Positions 34,641 to 46,617 are shown, counted from the stretch's first letter. The stretch is DNA of 64,000 nt from Entamoeba invadens IP1 (GCF_000330505.1 NW_004443763.1:191705-255704); one strand, 5' to 3'. Notes: generated by a model not told the origin, from the letters alone. Numbers and translations are program-made.

Positions 34641-35339
34641 CCTCTTCCACCAGCAACTATTAGATGGCTCAAAACTTTTATTAACAATGGTGACGTTTCT
34701 CCTATTGCCAATGGATAAAAAGAATTTGTCGGTGCGACAAACAATTAACGAATTGAATACATTTTTACTTAGTTTCTGTTTTTTTGTAAATAAATAATTG
34801 TATTTATTAAAAATTAAATAAAAACAAATTAGATTTTACTGCTTTTATATCTGTAGTTTCAGGAAACAACAGTAATATTTTTTTATTATACTATAATAAA
34901 CTATAATTATACTATTTCTTTTATTAAATGTATTGTGAAACTGTAATTTAAATGATAAATTATAGTTACTTAAAGAAAATATAGTTTACCCAAAAAAAAA
35001 TCTATATTCGCAAGAGTTCCCAGGACTCAGAAGAATTTTAATAACTTGCCAGAGTAGTTTTTTCAGCTAACTCTTAAATGTAAATTCTTAAATATTTAAA
35101 TACTAACTAATTATTTAAGTAATAAAAAATTAATATAAATAATAATATTTATAATTATATAATTTGATTATGAAACTATTCTACTTATTCATAATTAAAT
35201 TACTAACAAATAATTAAACAATTATAAATATTTTATCAATTATTATAGTAAATATATTATAGTTAAGAACTACAATACTAACATAAAATGATAAAAACAA
35301 ATTATTTGGAAAATAAAAGTGGTAAACTCAAAATATAAA
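34641..35339. other. TIR end and AT-rich spacer
   Basis: Holds the right TIR of the 29657-35074 element and the 5' flank of the TOPLESS-like gene. No other feature is seen. Confidence 0.5.
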
Positions 35340-38300
35340 ATGGAGCAAGAAAAACCGCAAAGTGATGAGATGGCGATTTTGATCGCAGATTATTTTAAGA
35401 CGTCGCATGGAGAGAGTTCTTTTTTGAAAATTGCATCAGAGCTAAAACTTTATATCGATATTTTTTACGTTGTTAAATTATTAGAAAGTGCTGAAATTGA
35501 GAGACTCGACGATTACATATCGCATTTCACTGAGTTTGTTTTTAAATTCTAATTTATTATTTATCACTCAAAGACCAACTCAAGTCAAGTTGGTCATTCA
35601 ATTTTTATTGAAATTACTACAATTTACATTCTTAACTATTGTTTCGTTCCTCCATAATCAATCAAGCACAAATTGAGTGATATGGATTTTTTCAAAATAA
35701 CTGTACCATATTTACAAGTTTATTATTAATTAATTTTTAATACAATACAAATTGGTCTTTCGAACGAGAGTTAAATTGAATTATAATTAAACTAATAGTA
35801 TAGTATCTCAAATAATTGCGACAAGGAGCTTCTTTACGAGCTCCGTTTTTATTTGATGACTCAATCTGCGTTGCGGAACGACCTGATTAATGGGCGGAAA
35901 TTTTACAAGAAAATCGACGAGCTGGGGACTATCCCAAACCCACAAAAACATCGTCAAAAGTTTATGTTGATGTTTAACGAGAAAGGGACGAACGAGAGCG
36001 TAAGGAAACTCTGTGGTGACTATTTAAACTACTGTACGACCACATTGAAGGAGAAGGTCTTGAATTTTCTGTATGAGAGTCCTAACCTTTCCCGCTACTT
36101 GAAGTTTCCTGTTGTGGAGTCGAACATCTTGAAGAAACGAGTCTCTGATGGGATCCGTTATTCTCATCTCAAGAATTGTGGTCAGAAACAAGGCGAAACG
36201 GTCAAGGTTGTTTCTCTGATGACGTGTCAACACACGCACGACTTTAAGCCATTTAAGATCATCCCCGACGATTTCAATTTTGAAGTTGTGAGCGATACAA
36301 CAAAGAGTCAAGTCACGTGCGTCCAATTTTTCAAGTCGGGGGTCTGTGTTGCCTTTTCTGATGGCAGAATTGGATGGGCTGAGTTTTCGTCGGGCACTTT
36401 TGACATTGTTGTGAGGGAAACCGGCCCCATCGAACTCTTAGAAATCTGCGAGCCATTTTTGGCGTATAAAATTGGTGGGTATGTGAGAGTAGTCAGCTGT
36501 ACTGTTGGCGGAACAAAACTGATTTTTGAGAAAGATGTGCGGAATGCGAATGTGCAACAACTTGTTTTTGTCAACAAAACCGTCGACTTAGGAATTCTTG
36601 CGGAGTCAGAATTTGTTATATATAACATTTTTAACCGTGAGACTATTTTAACGATTGAAAAAGTCATTGGAGTTGTTTCTCTTCACGACACACGGGAAAG
36701 CGTTATTGTTTATAAAACCTCGATGAGTCGGTTAGTGAGTGAATTTTCACGATATAAGTTGATTGACGACGAGAAGCTCGGGATCTTTGTCAAGACTGTT
36801 TTGAATTCGAGTCTTGTGGTGTCTGAGGACAACAAGTACTTTATTAAAACAACTGATGGGGACAATTTTGCGAACGTTGCGAAGGATACAATTCTGAGTG
36901 GGGGGAAAAGGTGTGTGTTTATGCAAAACACGAGAAAAGACGTGTTTGCTGTTGACGAGAAACAAAGGACGCGACAACTTGGGTCATGTGGGGAGATTGT
37001 TGTAGCGGGTACGAACGGAGATGTATTTGTTGGTATTGCAAAGGGTGAGGTGATTGTTGCGTGGAAAAAGAAATGGAAGTATCGGATTGACTGGTCTTTA
37101 ATACTGGAATTTTCTCATCCCCAACTATTGAACGAAGGAGAGAGAACAGTGAAACAAGGTGATGAGAGTATTGGCCAATTGAAAGAAAGAGTAAGTGGAA
37201 TGGAGAAAGTGACAGTTGAACGCAATGAAGAGGTTCAAATTGTAACAGAAAAAGTTGGCTTGAAAGAAGGCATTCAACACAATGCAGGCAGTCGGAATGA
37301 ACACAAGAACTTGAGCAATTCTTTAGCAAATCAAATTTCTATCAATCAGCTAGCAACTCCATCAACACCAACTGTCGTTCTAACAAATCAAACACCTGGT
37401 GGTGTTGTAATTCAAAAAGAACCACAAGTCGAAGTCAAACCAGATACGTTGAAAATTGTTGCGCCACCGTCTAAAAATCTTCCACAGACAGTGGTGAATG
37501 AGACACTTTCTCATTCCAACAAAATTGAAAGTGTAGCTCCACAAAAACGTGAACCGAGTCTCCCTGTTGTTCCTCTGTCATCTCAGATGCCCGTTATTAC
37601 CATTGGAAATGTCGAACTGAAAGTGTCGAATAACCCAATTGCGAAGATCCCCAACAATATTCATATGGTTTACTACGACTCGACGAAGGGATTTTTGGTT
37701 GTTGAGAGCACTCAGAAGGATTTTTATTTGTACAAGACAAACGACTCGCAATACGAATCAATTGTGTTGACACAACCCCAATGCATATCCTTTTCGGCAC
37801 ACCCCATTTCTTGTGAGGACGTTTCAGTGTCGATCACTGCAAACTGTGGGTATGCTCTCTTTGGGTTGAAACACCATTGCGAGCTGTATCGATGCAGCTC
37901 GTCGAAGAGAATTTCGACGTTCGGCGACTCCCCGAACGATGCGATCACCGCGTTTTCTGTCTTTCCAAAGGACAACAACTTTATCCTTGTCGGCAATAGT
38001 AAAGGAGAAGTACTTGTGTATCTGGCCAATAAGAAGTTTCAAGTCTTTAAAAGTGGGGTGCTGAAGGGAGGCGCAGTTGTGTCAGTTGCATATTTGCCAC
38101 AACAGAACAACGCGCCGTGCCAGTTTTTTGTTGCTACGGAGAGCGGGAGGATTTATTTGATGACATTTAGAAAAGAAAAGGGAATACAATTATTACAGAG
38201 ACATCCCACACTTCGAGAAAGAATAAAACGAATTTTCACAGTCAAAGAAGGGGGGGTTTTGTACGCGATTGGGGAAAACAAAGTGTTTAAAATCACAACG

Positions 38301-38540
38301 GATCGCATGACCTCTGAATCTAAGTCATTTGAGAACATCAAAGATGCGGCGTTGAATGATAAAAAGCAGATTCTCGTGATGGACAAGAATGGTATGTATA
38401 TCATTGATGGAGAATTTGCAGAGATGAAAAAGTGTTGTATGACAAGAGGAATTGGCGACATAACTTCCATAACAGGAGAAAGAGAGGCATTTTTGATTGG
38501 AACGAATAGGGGAGAGGTATACAGAACTTTTGTTGAGTGA
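35340..38540 (+). CDS. TOPLESS-like LisH-CTLH-WD40 protein (two exons)
   Basis: Exon 1 (35340-35533) and exon 2 (35804-38540) join in phase to 976 residues. LisH-like: LIADYFKTSHGESSFLKIASE (about 10-32). CTLH-like: VVKLLESAEIERLDDYISHF, continuing across the splice as TDISNNCDKELLYELRFYL. The next block ESPNLSRYLKFPVVES then ILKKRVSDGIRYSHLKNC parallels the TOPLESS tetramerisation region. Two WD40-like propellers follow (about 200-490 and 660-976), split by a Gln/Val/Thr-rich linker, as in plant TOPLESS corepressors (about 1100 aa). The 270-nt intron has a GTTTGT donor and TATAG acceptor. Likely role: scaffold or transcriptional corepressor. The domain reading is from memory; the exon join is supported by phase and domain continuity. 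Confidence 0.65.
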
Positions 38541-39933
38541 AATGAGTGGTTTTGTTATTTATTTTTCATGTCTTTTAGATATTTCATTGAGTTTCTTACC
38601 ACCCACAAGCAATGAAAATAGTTCAGATTCGTTGCATCATGTAATAATTCATAATAATTCTATAATTAGTATTATTCTTATTCATTAATAGTTAATTATT
38701 ATAAATATAAATATAAGAGTGTTTTTGGTTTTCTTACATCTTTAAAATTATGTCCAAATTATCAAAGATATTTCAAACGAAAAAATAACTACTATATAAT
38801 AATAAATGTATTATAAAAATACTAAATAATGTGACAAGTTGAAATGATTTTTTATTTTTATTTTTAAATTGTAAAAAAGAAAAAAAAATTGAAAACAATT
38901 TTTATATTAAAAAAGATTGAAGTTTTGTTGAAGGAATTTTTAATTGTATATTTTTGTTTGTTTTGATCTCAAAAAAGCAATTTATATTTCTGTGCTTATA
39001 ATCCCAAAATTTTACAGTAATTAACGGCTGTTGTTAATCAATAATAAATAATTATAAATAAATATTTTTTTTAAAAAGAATACACTAATTTTTTTAAATA
39101 TAATAGTTTATTTGCAATTATCATTTTTTAATGTATATACTTTTGTTTTTTTAACTTTATTTTTATAAATCACTTTAAGAATGAGTTATTTTAATAAAAA
39201 CAATTTTTTTCAACCAAAGAATTATCACTCGAAAGTATTTCGGAATTAGTAAAAATGATATAATAAAAATATTAGTTCAATGTATTATAAAATCTAGTAA
39301 AACCAATAATTAATCATTTCAATAATGCGATGATAGAATTTGCAATTCACTATTATTTAAATTATAATAAATTTATAATATTTATTAATAAATTTATTTT
39401 AATTATTTGAATAAATCAAACACATATAATGTAACTTTTTATAAGTATAAAATTTTATAATATATAATAATGAATGTACACTTTTGAAAAACAACCAAAT
39501 AAAATAACCTTCTTATTTAATACAAAAATATAAAGCATAATCTATTCAAAAAAGTTTAAATGTTTAAACTGAAAAAAAAGTTAATCGATTATTTGACCTT
39601 TTGTTGAACTGTTTAATAAAAATAGAATACAGAATCTATTTTAACTAAACTGCGACAAAAAAGTTGACCTTTTCTTGAATTGAGTTTTAAATAGAAATAA
39701 TCAGTGACAATCCGCCAAGATTGCGTTTGAACTTCTTTGCATATACCAAACCAATGAAGTATAATAAAACAAACAATTAAATATAGTATTGAAACATAAA
39801 ATATTACAAATATGAGTTAATCAAGCAGATCGCATATAATGGATTTGGGGTTCAATAATTCTTATTGTTTTATAAATAAAAAAGTTAAAGTATTTATTAT
39901 TCAAACTACTCAAATTGGCATTCAAATAAGTTA
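38541..39933. other. 1.4-kb AT-rich spacer
   Basis: No ORF, RNA gene or inverted repeat with clear ends is seen. Contains the 5' flank of the first TLDc gene. Confidence 0.5.
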
Positions 39934-40728
39934 ATGGGGAATAGTAATGCCATGTCTCAATCAGTAGTGTCGAAACGACAAAAGAGTTTACCGTTGGAAA
40001 TACCGGTACTATTAAATAAAGACTACTCATCAAGTTCACCAAGAAGTCCTTCACTCTCAAAATTGAAAAGTCCTAAAAGCCCATTGAAAGGCTTTTTAAA
40101 GATTTCTTCCGCTCAGTCAACACCAAGAGATTCATGTTCACTTGTTTTGTTTCCAATGTGTCGAAGCGGAGATATGTTCGACTCTCAAACCTTAAAACAT
40201 AAAACTCAAAGAATAAAACCAGTCAATTTTATTGAAACTATTCAACAGTGGACGTCTCTCACAAAAATCACTCCTCTTTTTAACTCTGATGAGGACTCTC
40301 TTTCCGCCAAAAATCTCAATGCGTCAATCTGTTGTCACAAAAACGTTTGCATTGTCATCAAAACTGAAGATAACGATTTGATTGGATGTTTTCATCAAGA
40401 CGTCATTCTGCCAAGTAAACAAAACGTCAATCAAAAAAGCTGTTCAAACGAATTTTTCATCTTTTCGTATAACAAAAACTTCTCACAAAAAATGGAAATG
40501 AAAGAAAAAGGAAAAAATCATTCAATCACAATCCACAAAAATTCCGAAACAAATTTCGTTTTTTCGGTGTACTCCGCTTTTTGGATCCTTTCAGACGGAA
40601 CTATTAATATTCACCCCGCTTTAAAATCAGTCTTTAAAATTCCAAAAAATGTCGTCGATCCACTCATCAAAAACTCTTTTGTTAAATCAACAAAAATTAC
40701 CAATCTCATGGCTTTTGAGATGGAATAG
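39934..40728 (+). CDS. TLDc-domain protein, N-myristoylation motif
   Basis: 264 residues. MGNSNAMS at the start fits an N-myristoylation signal (Gly2, small residue at position 6). A Ser/Pro-rich segment (SSSPRSPSLSKLKSPKSP) is a likely phosphorylated linker. From about residue 100 the TLDc fold reads WTSLTKITPLFNSDEDSLSAK, ICCHKNVCIVIKTEDNDLIG, FFIFSYNKNFSQKM and FVFSVYSAFWILSDG. TLDc domains in other eukaryotes bind V-ATPase and relate to oxidative resistance. The paralogue lies 1.1 kb downstream. Confidence 0.75.
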   Translation: MGNSNAMSQSVVSKRQKSLPLEIPVLLNKDYSSSSPRSPSLSKLKSPKSPLKGFLKISSAQSTPRDSCSLVLFPMCRSGDMFDSQTLKHKTQRIKPVNFIETIQQWTSLTKITPLFNSDEDSLSAKNLNASICCHKNVCIVIKTEDNDLIGCFHQDVILPSKQNVNQKSCSNEFFIFSYNKNFSQKMEMKEKGKNHSITIHKNSETNFVFSVYSAFWILSDGTINIHPALKSVFKIPKNVVDPLIKNSFVKSTKITNLMAFEME

Positions 40729-41808
40729 AAAGCTTGTTTGTATTAATTTGTTTTGTTTTATTCTGGTTTGAAATTTTGTTTTTTCGAGTTTTTTATATTT
40801 TTTTATTTAAAGTATTAAATTAATAATTTGAATAAAATCAAAATAAAAATATATTTTTTATAAATTTTAATATAATAAATTATTAATAATATTACATAAA
40901 AATAATTAATTATGGTTTTGTTATATTAAAAAATATTATCAATTTGAAACCAATGAGAACTGTATTATAACATCATAATATAATAAATATATTATATTTA
41001 TATTATATTTTTTTTATAATCAGATTGAGTTATTTTAATAAGTTTAATAAAATTAATAAGAAAAAAAAAACTTTATCGAAAAATTATTTAAAAAAAGAAT
41101 GTTCTATTTTATTATTTTAAAATCTATTCCTATTACAATGGTATAGTATTATTATTGGATTTATTTAAAAATTTTCCATTATTATTTCTTAATATTATCG
41201 GGAAATTGTTAATTCGTTTTTTTCAGTTTTAAAAGGGTATTGCTTCTCCATTCTCATTCCTGTTTGATTTGTTGTTGATTCTTATAATTAATAATTAAAA
41301 AAACTAATTTTTATAACAAAATCAATGCTTCATTCAACGATTCATTATTCAATTTCTTTTTGTTTTTCTTTTTTACATGCATTTTTTATAGATAAACAAA
41401 TTTTGTCAATAAAACCCTCTTTTTCCTAATAAATAAAAGCTGTTTAAAGTATTTAAAATAAAAACCTATTTTTATGTTTTTTACATACTCAAAAATGTCA
41501 TAAAAACCACTGAAAAAAGAAAAACGGAACAATGAATTTCGGTTTGACAAATTTGTTGTTCCAAAAATAGTTGTGCTATTTTTTTAAAATAAAACAATTC
41601 AATGATATTTTTTTGAAGAAGAAACAACTATTATTAAATTAAAATATTGTTAATAATAATAGTAAAATTGTTTGAAAAATGAAAAAACAATGGGTTGAAA
41701 AAATTTGACAATTATTTTTTTCTATTTTTGGTATTACAACTGCAAAATTTGGTTTGAAATCATCTCGTCCACTATAAAAGGGCAATTGTGTCATCTTAAA
41801 AGCATCAA
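40729..41808. other. AT-rich spacer between TLDc paralogues
   Basis: Low-complexity A/T with poly-A and poly-T tracts. No gene is seen. Confidence 0.5.
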
Positions 41809-42801
41809 ATGGGAAATACCAACAACAAGTCATGCGTTTCTTTATCACGCCGTCGATCAGTATATACTCCACCAACAAATGTAACATTTCTGAATAACGA
41901 AGACTTGGATGTGAGCAGTAGCTACACTCCACGAACACCACGCAACCAAGGCTCTGTTTCAAGATTTGTGAAAACTCCAAAGAGAAATGAAAGTGCAGGG
42001 TCGTTATGCAAATGGAACGAAACGCTCGAAACGTACTCGACTGAATCAACTCCAAGAACCGAGAGAAAGATGCCAAAATACTTCTCTGACGTCACTTCAG
42101 TTTTCTCAAGACATCCTTTGTCTCCACGGAGTTCTCCAAAAAACTCGCCAAGGTCCACCAAATGTTCTCCTCGAAAAAATGCCCCAAATGTCTCGGCATT
42201 CCGCCCAGTCAATCTCTCAGAAAGTGATGATTTTCAAGATGAAACATATCAAGAAGCGTGGTGCCAGAACGAAAGCACATTTAAGGCTGAAAATTTTGAG
42301 AACCTCGAGCGACTTAAGAATGCCACGAAGATGAGTAATGCTAAACTCATCTTCGACTCAAGAGTGGACGAAATAGACTCAAGAAATCTCAACTCTCATA
42401 TTGCTTATAAGGATAATATTATGGTAGTCATAGTGACCGACCAGAATGAAGTCTTTGGCTGTTTTCACGAAGAAGCGCTACCTAACGCAAGCTACGAAGG
42501 AAGTCAGCAAATAGTGTCAACAAAAAACTTCTTCCTCTTCACTTGGAAAAATAAAATTTTCAAAACGTACGAAAGAAAAGAAAACGTCGACAAGACTTTC
42601 AACGTACACTCAACATCAACACAACAGTTTGTGTTGTCAGTGTTCTCGGCGTTTTGGGTGCTCAAGACAGGAGAGGTGTATGTCCACCAAAATATCAAAG
42701 AGAATTACAAAATTAAGACTACAAGTAACAACCCCTTCTTCGAAAGTAGCGCGAAGCCCAACGCACAACTCAAGCATCTCTTTGTTCTCCAGTGGGAATG
42801 A
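41809..42801 (+). CDS. TLDc-domain protein, paralogue of upstream gene
   Basis: 330 residues. MGNTNNKS again fits an N-myristoyl head. A longer Ser/Thr/Pro-Arg linker with repeated TPR and SPR dipeptides (about 30-130: YTPRTPRN, SPRSSPKNSPRSTK) suggests proline-directed phosphorylation. The TLDc region (about 160-330) shows KLIFDSRVDEIDSRNLNS, MVVIVTDQNEVFGCFHEE, FFLFTWKNKIFKTYE and FVLSVFSAFWVLKTGEVYVH, aligning throughout with the preceding gene. A tandem duplication, diverged mostly in the linker. Confidence 0.8.
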   Translation: MGNTNNKSCVSLSRRRSVYTPPTNVTFLNNEDLDVSSSYTPRTPRNQGSVSRFVKTPKRNESAGSLCKWNETLETYSTESTPRTERKMPKYFSDVTSVFSRHPLSPRSSPKNSPRSTKCSPRKNAPNVSAFRPVNLSESDDFQDETYQEAWCQNESTFKAENFENLERLKNATKMSNAKLIFDSRVDEIDSRNLNSHIAYKDNIMVVIVTDQNEVFGCFHEEALPNASYEGSQQIVSTKNFFLFTWKNKIFKTYERKENVDKTFNVHSTSTQQFVLSVFSAFWVLKTGEVYVHQNIKENYKIKTTSNNPFFESSAKPNAQLKHLFVLQWE

Positions 42802-43548
42802 GTCACATTTCAACATTCTGTATGTTGATTGTTCTTATATAATGGAATTTCATTTTTATTTTTTTTATTTGTTTTTAACTGTTTTTTATTTGAATTTTTT
42901 ATTCAAATTTAATAAGACTATAATCTGAAATTTTTATAATAAATTAAAACTACTTTTATAATAAAGATACAATCATCTTGTTGTTTTTAATTAATTTGTT
43001 AATAATTAATTATTTTATAAAAATTGAAGTTTTTTTTTAATTACAAAACTTCAAAGTTTTTGATTCGTTCAATTGATGTTAATCCTAAATGATATTATTT
43101 AATAAATTATTAAAATAGTTTCAATAAACAAGTATTAAAAAGTAAGTTTAAGACAATTATTATGGACAGAAAACTGCAAGACATATTCATTAAATTCTCT
43201 TTTTTTAGCTTTTTTGTATTTTCATCCAAAATAGATCATTTATTAATATAGTAATAGTATATATACTATAAACATTAGTTAAAAAATCTCTGAAAATAGA
43301 CAACATTTGCAGAAAGAATAAACAATATCTTCCTAAAAATGTCATTTATTCAAAATTATCTCTTTATGTTGTTTTTTGGTCTTTTAATACATTAAAAATA
43401 AAAAATAAAAAAAAATCGAACAAATATGCAGAAATGGGTCAATTGAAAAAAAGGAGAAATGGCAACAGAAAATACACAGAAAGTCGCTTACTTTTAACAC
43501 CAAGTCTTCTTCAAAAAGAGTAAAAAGGACTTTAAAAGTTAAGAAGAG
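42802..43548. other. AT-rich intergenic spacer
   Basis: No gene is seen. An open frame antisense to the TLDc end is a shadow. Confidence 0.5.
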
Positions 43549-44908
43549 ATGGAATTCAACAAGACAAAAGAATCACATCTCCCCGAAAATCCAGCACCTC
43601 TCAATTTAAGAGATAAAAAGTCAAGAAAGTCAATGACTTCCTTTCGGCTCCACATTTCTCCAACAAATAGAAACTCTCTTTCTGAGGATCTTTTAGGCAT
43701 TTCATTTCAACAAAACAATAGTTTGAAGTTATTATATTAATTATATTAATTATATTATACTATATTATACTATATTATACTATATTATACTATATTATAC
43801 TATACTTACATAGTACTGAGTTATAGTACATATCTATCAAGGAATAGTCTGGGACATATCATTGAACGCTTCAAACACTTTAATTGCCATTGGTGGAAAA
43901 GAAAAAAGCGTTAGAGTCCATTCTCTAAGTAACCACGAAGTGAAAGAACTAGTCACCACTTTTGAGTTACATAAGAATGAAGTGATAGTAGTTACATTCT
44001 TGGAAGATAACAAAGTTTGTTCATTTGATGGAGGTAAGGAGATGTATGTATGGGATGCTTTGACTGCTCAAGTTATACACAATTTTAAACTCGATGACGC
44101 TTGTTTGTCGGCAAAGTTCGATGCAAAGACACACAGACTGGTGGTTGGGTTAATGGATGGATCTTGTTTAATATTTGACACCATCACATTGTCGGTAATA
44201 AAGACTTTTAAACTTGATGAATGTATAACTGCAATAGATTTTTTTAATTATGAAGGTGAGACTCTATATTTTATTGGGACTCTAATTGGTTCGGTCTATA
44301 TGATATCTGATACTGTTTGTTTTTATATTAATATTCTTATAAATAATAATTTAATAATAATAATAACTAATATTTATAGTATAATATAATTTAATAATTT
44401 AATAATTTAATAATTTAATAAAATATATATAATAAAAATAATAATAATAATATTATTATTATATTATAATATTAACTATAAGAAAGAAAAAACCATTAAT
44501 CATAGTATTAAAACTATTAGAAATAGTAAAGAAGGACTTTTAGTCACTTCTGTTGTTGCAATGAAGAACACGGGTATGATCATAGTGACATACCCTGATA
44601 AAGTCGTTATGAGTTCTTTGGAGACATTTGAAGAACAAGCGCGATTCAAAAACGCGTTTTCGAACACTTTTGCAATCAAACCCGAAATAACACAAGATGA
44701 AAAGGTGGTGTATGTGCCTTCAAAAAGCGGAGCTTTGTTCTTCCCATTCATAACACGTGACACGCCAAAGAAACGAGTTAAGGAAATTCCAGGTGAATAT
44801 TTTGCACTTGGAACGGACAAAACGGTGATAATGAAACAACTTGAAGATAAATGGTATATAGTTATTGATATTAATGGCTTTGCATCTATATTTAATTGCA
44901 ACTATTAG
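43549..44908 (+). CDS. WD40-repeat protein (three exons)
   Basis: Exons 43549-43720, 43827-44314 and 44483-44908 join in phase to 361 residues. Splice 1 gives FQQNNIHIYQGIVWDISLNA, restoring a WD40 strand that continues NTLIAIGGKEKSVRVHSL. Further blades include ELHKNEVIVVTFLEDNKVCSF with YVWDALTAQVIHNF, and RLVVGLMDGSCLIFDTITLS. Exon 3 adds two or three more (NTGMIIVTYPDKVV; ALGTDKTVIMKQL). With about five to six blades it would form one propeller, preceded by a 55-residue basic tail. Donors are GTTTGA and GTTTGT, acceptors TTATAG and TATAAG. The second junction is the less certain one. Confidence 0.6.
43742..43806 (+). repeat. TATTATACTA decamer repeat in intron 1
   Basis: Five to six head-to-tail copies of the 10-bp unit TATTATACTA fill the middle of the first intron of the WD40 gene. 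Confidence 0.85.
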
Positions 44909-45580
44909 TGTGTTATTTATCAAATTATTCTATTATTATTCTATTATTATTATATTATTAATTATTATTATACTATTAATTATAAATAAAATTACTTGGT
45001 GGTTTTTATTTTTAATTATTAAACGAAGAGAAATTACGAGGTCAAAAGAGGTATAAAAATTTTGAATTAATACCATGAATTAATTCATAGTGTTCTATTA
45101 ATATATTTAATTTTATTTATTATTTATAATTAATATAAATATATATTATATTATCAATTCAGAGGTAATTGCATTTTATTGTTTAAAGATTATTGTGTAG
45201 TCTTTGCAACGCATTTGTTGTTTTCAATAATTTGTTTTGATCAAGTTAATTATTCCTTTCGACTTTGATTTCAAAGAGAAACTGATTGAAAGAAGTTGAA
45301 ATTGTTTTTATCTTGAATGTTGAATTGTTTGTAAACTCCAAAAAAGTTTTTATGAGAGTGTAATTGTATTGTCATAGTGATATAATGAGTATATTTACAA
45401 TTTAAATTCTTATAAAAAGAATAATTATAAACAAGTAAATTCTTTATGTTTTGTGTTTTAAATGCTCAATTAATTAGATTCAACACTTTTGAATTTGAAG
45501 GTGTTTGTAAACTGTATCAAAACGCAGTTGTTGTTTATTTATAAACAAAATTAAACTTTAAAAGAACAACACATACTGTT
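44909..45580. other. AT-rich intergenic spacer
   Basis: No gene is seen. Runs of TATTATTA lie near 44930-44980. Confidence 0.5.
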
Positions 45581-46459
45581 ATGTGCCATTTATTCAAAAT
45601 ATTCATTTTATTTGTTGTTATGAAAATTAATGGCCAACCAAGTAACAAACGTTTCTTTCCAAAAGGTCCAACAGAAAGAACACCTTTACTCCAAAATGAA
45701 GGTGAATTTGATTCAGTTGACTCTGTACAAAGAAGACCAACAGAACAACGTGAATCTTTTTTTAGAAGGTCAATTCGAAGATTAAGTGGGAGAAGTCAAT
45801 CAGTGGGGCTTCAGTTCCAAGACAAAAGAAGTGCACCTTTAACAGAAGAGTTAATTACCGAATTTCTATATCTTGAAAAGTTTGGGGATATGTATAGTGT
45901 CAATTTACAAAACTTAATGCACCGAATGAAGCGACATGAAGTTATTTACGAAGGCCAAGAAATAACAAATGTTCAAAGAATATCACAAATAGAAGCAGAG
46001 TTATCTGCTTTTGCAACTGAAATATTGAACGAACGCAAATTGAAATATCAAACAGTAAGGGAGTTACTCAATTTTATGTGCAACACATACAACTTGAAAG
46101 AAAAGGCTAATCCATACACTCTATATTTCAAAAAACTTAAACTTTTCTTAAATAACATCAAAATAACAACTGGAATTACTGAAAAAAGACAACTCAATTT
46201 GAGGCAACAAACTGCACTTCATGTTAAATATTACAGAAACCATTTAAAATGGTTGGAAAAACTTCGACATATCGAAGACTTAAAAGAAGATGCTTTTCTC
46301 AAGAAGACTGTAAATATAATTAAAAACTTTATTAAGACACATGAAAAGATATTAAAGTCGTGTGGATTTACAGAACAAGAAATGATGGACATGAACTTGC
46401 GACCATTTAAAACTAAGTTTAGAAGAGTACCCAATTTGAGATCATTGAATGATAATTAA
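45581..46459 (+). CDS. Unrecognised helical protein with signal-like N-terminus
   Basis: 292 residues. The first 18 residues (MCHLFKIFILFVVMKING) look like a signal peptide; a second ATG at residue 14 would remove it, leaving a cytosolic protein. Next comes a basic, Arg/Ser-rich stretch containing TERTPLLQNEGEF, which includes an acidic dileucine-like signal, and RRSIRRLSGRS. From about 85 the protein is strongly alpha-helical and Lys/Leu-rich (FLYLEKFGDMYSVNLQN ... YFKKLKLFLNNIKI). No domain is recognised. Codon use and length support a real gene. It converges with the next gene (158 bp apart). Confidence 0.6.
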   Translation: MCHLFKIFILFVVMKINGQPSNKRFFPKGPTERTPLLQNEGEFDSVDSVQRRPTEQRESFFRRSIRRLSGRSQSVGLQFQDKRSAPLTEELITEFLYLEKFGDMYSVNLQNLMHRMKRHEVIYEGQEITNVQRISQIEAELSAFATEILNERKLKYQTVRELLNFMCNTYNLKEKANPYTLYFKKLKLFLNNIKITTGITEKRQLNLRQQTALHVKYYRNHLKWLEKLRHIEDLKEDAFLKKTVNIIKNFIKTHEKILKSCGFTEQEMMDMNLRPFKTKFRRVPNLRSLNDN

Positions 46460-46617
46460 ATATTTTGTTTCAATTATATTCAGATGTTGTACTAGAATTG
46501 TTCATGTTGAAAAGACTTCTGTATTATTGAATTATTTATAAAGTATTTTACTGTAATGCTGTTGTAACACACTTAAACATTATAAATTTAAACAACTTGA
46601 ATTAATATAACATAGAC

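Larger units (their letters stand above)
29657..35074 (+). mobile_element. PIF/Harbinger-like element with nested insertions
   Basis: Inverted ends: GAGTTGGCTGG then ACTACTCTGGCAAG near 29658-29690, mirrored by CTTGCCAGAGTAGT then CAGCTAACTC at 35044-35073. Bordering trinucleotides are tga and tta, which could be a decayed TWA target duplication. Inside are two halves of a DDE_4-type transposase separated by a complete Tigger-like element (31493-33952), and a 104-bp MITE (30099-30202). Without the nested DNA the element is about 2.9 kb. Confidence 0.6.

Noticed and set aside
35488..35676. Alternative exon joining 35533 to 35574 (LVIQFLLKLLQF...)
   Set aside because: It splices in phase with a 40-nt intron, but the join to 35804 continues the CTLH/TOPLESS pattern much better and links to the long ORF.
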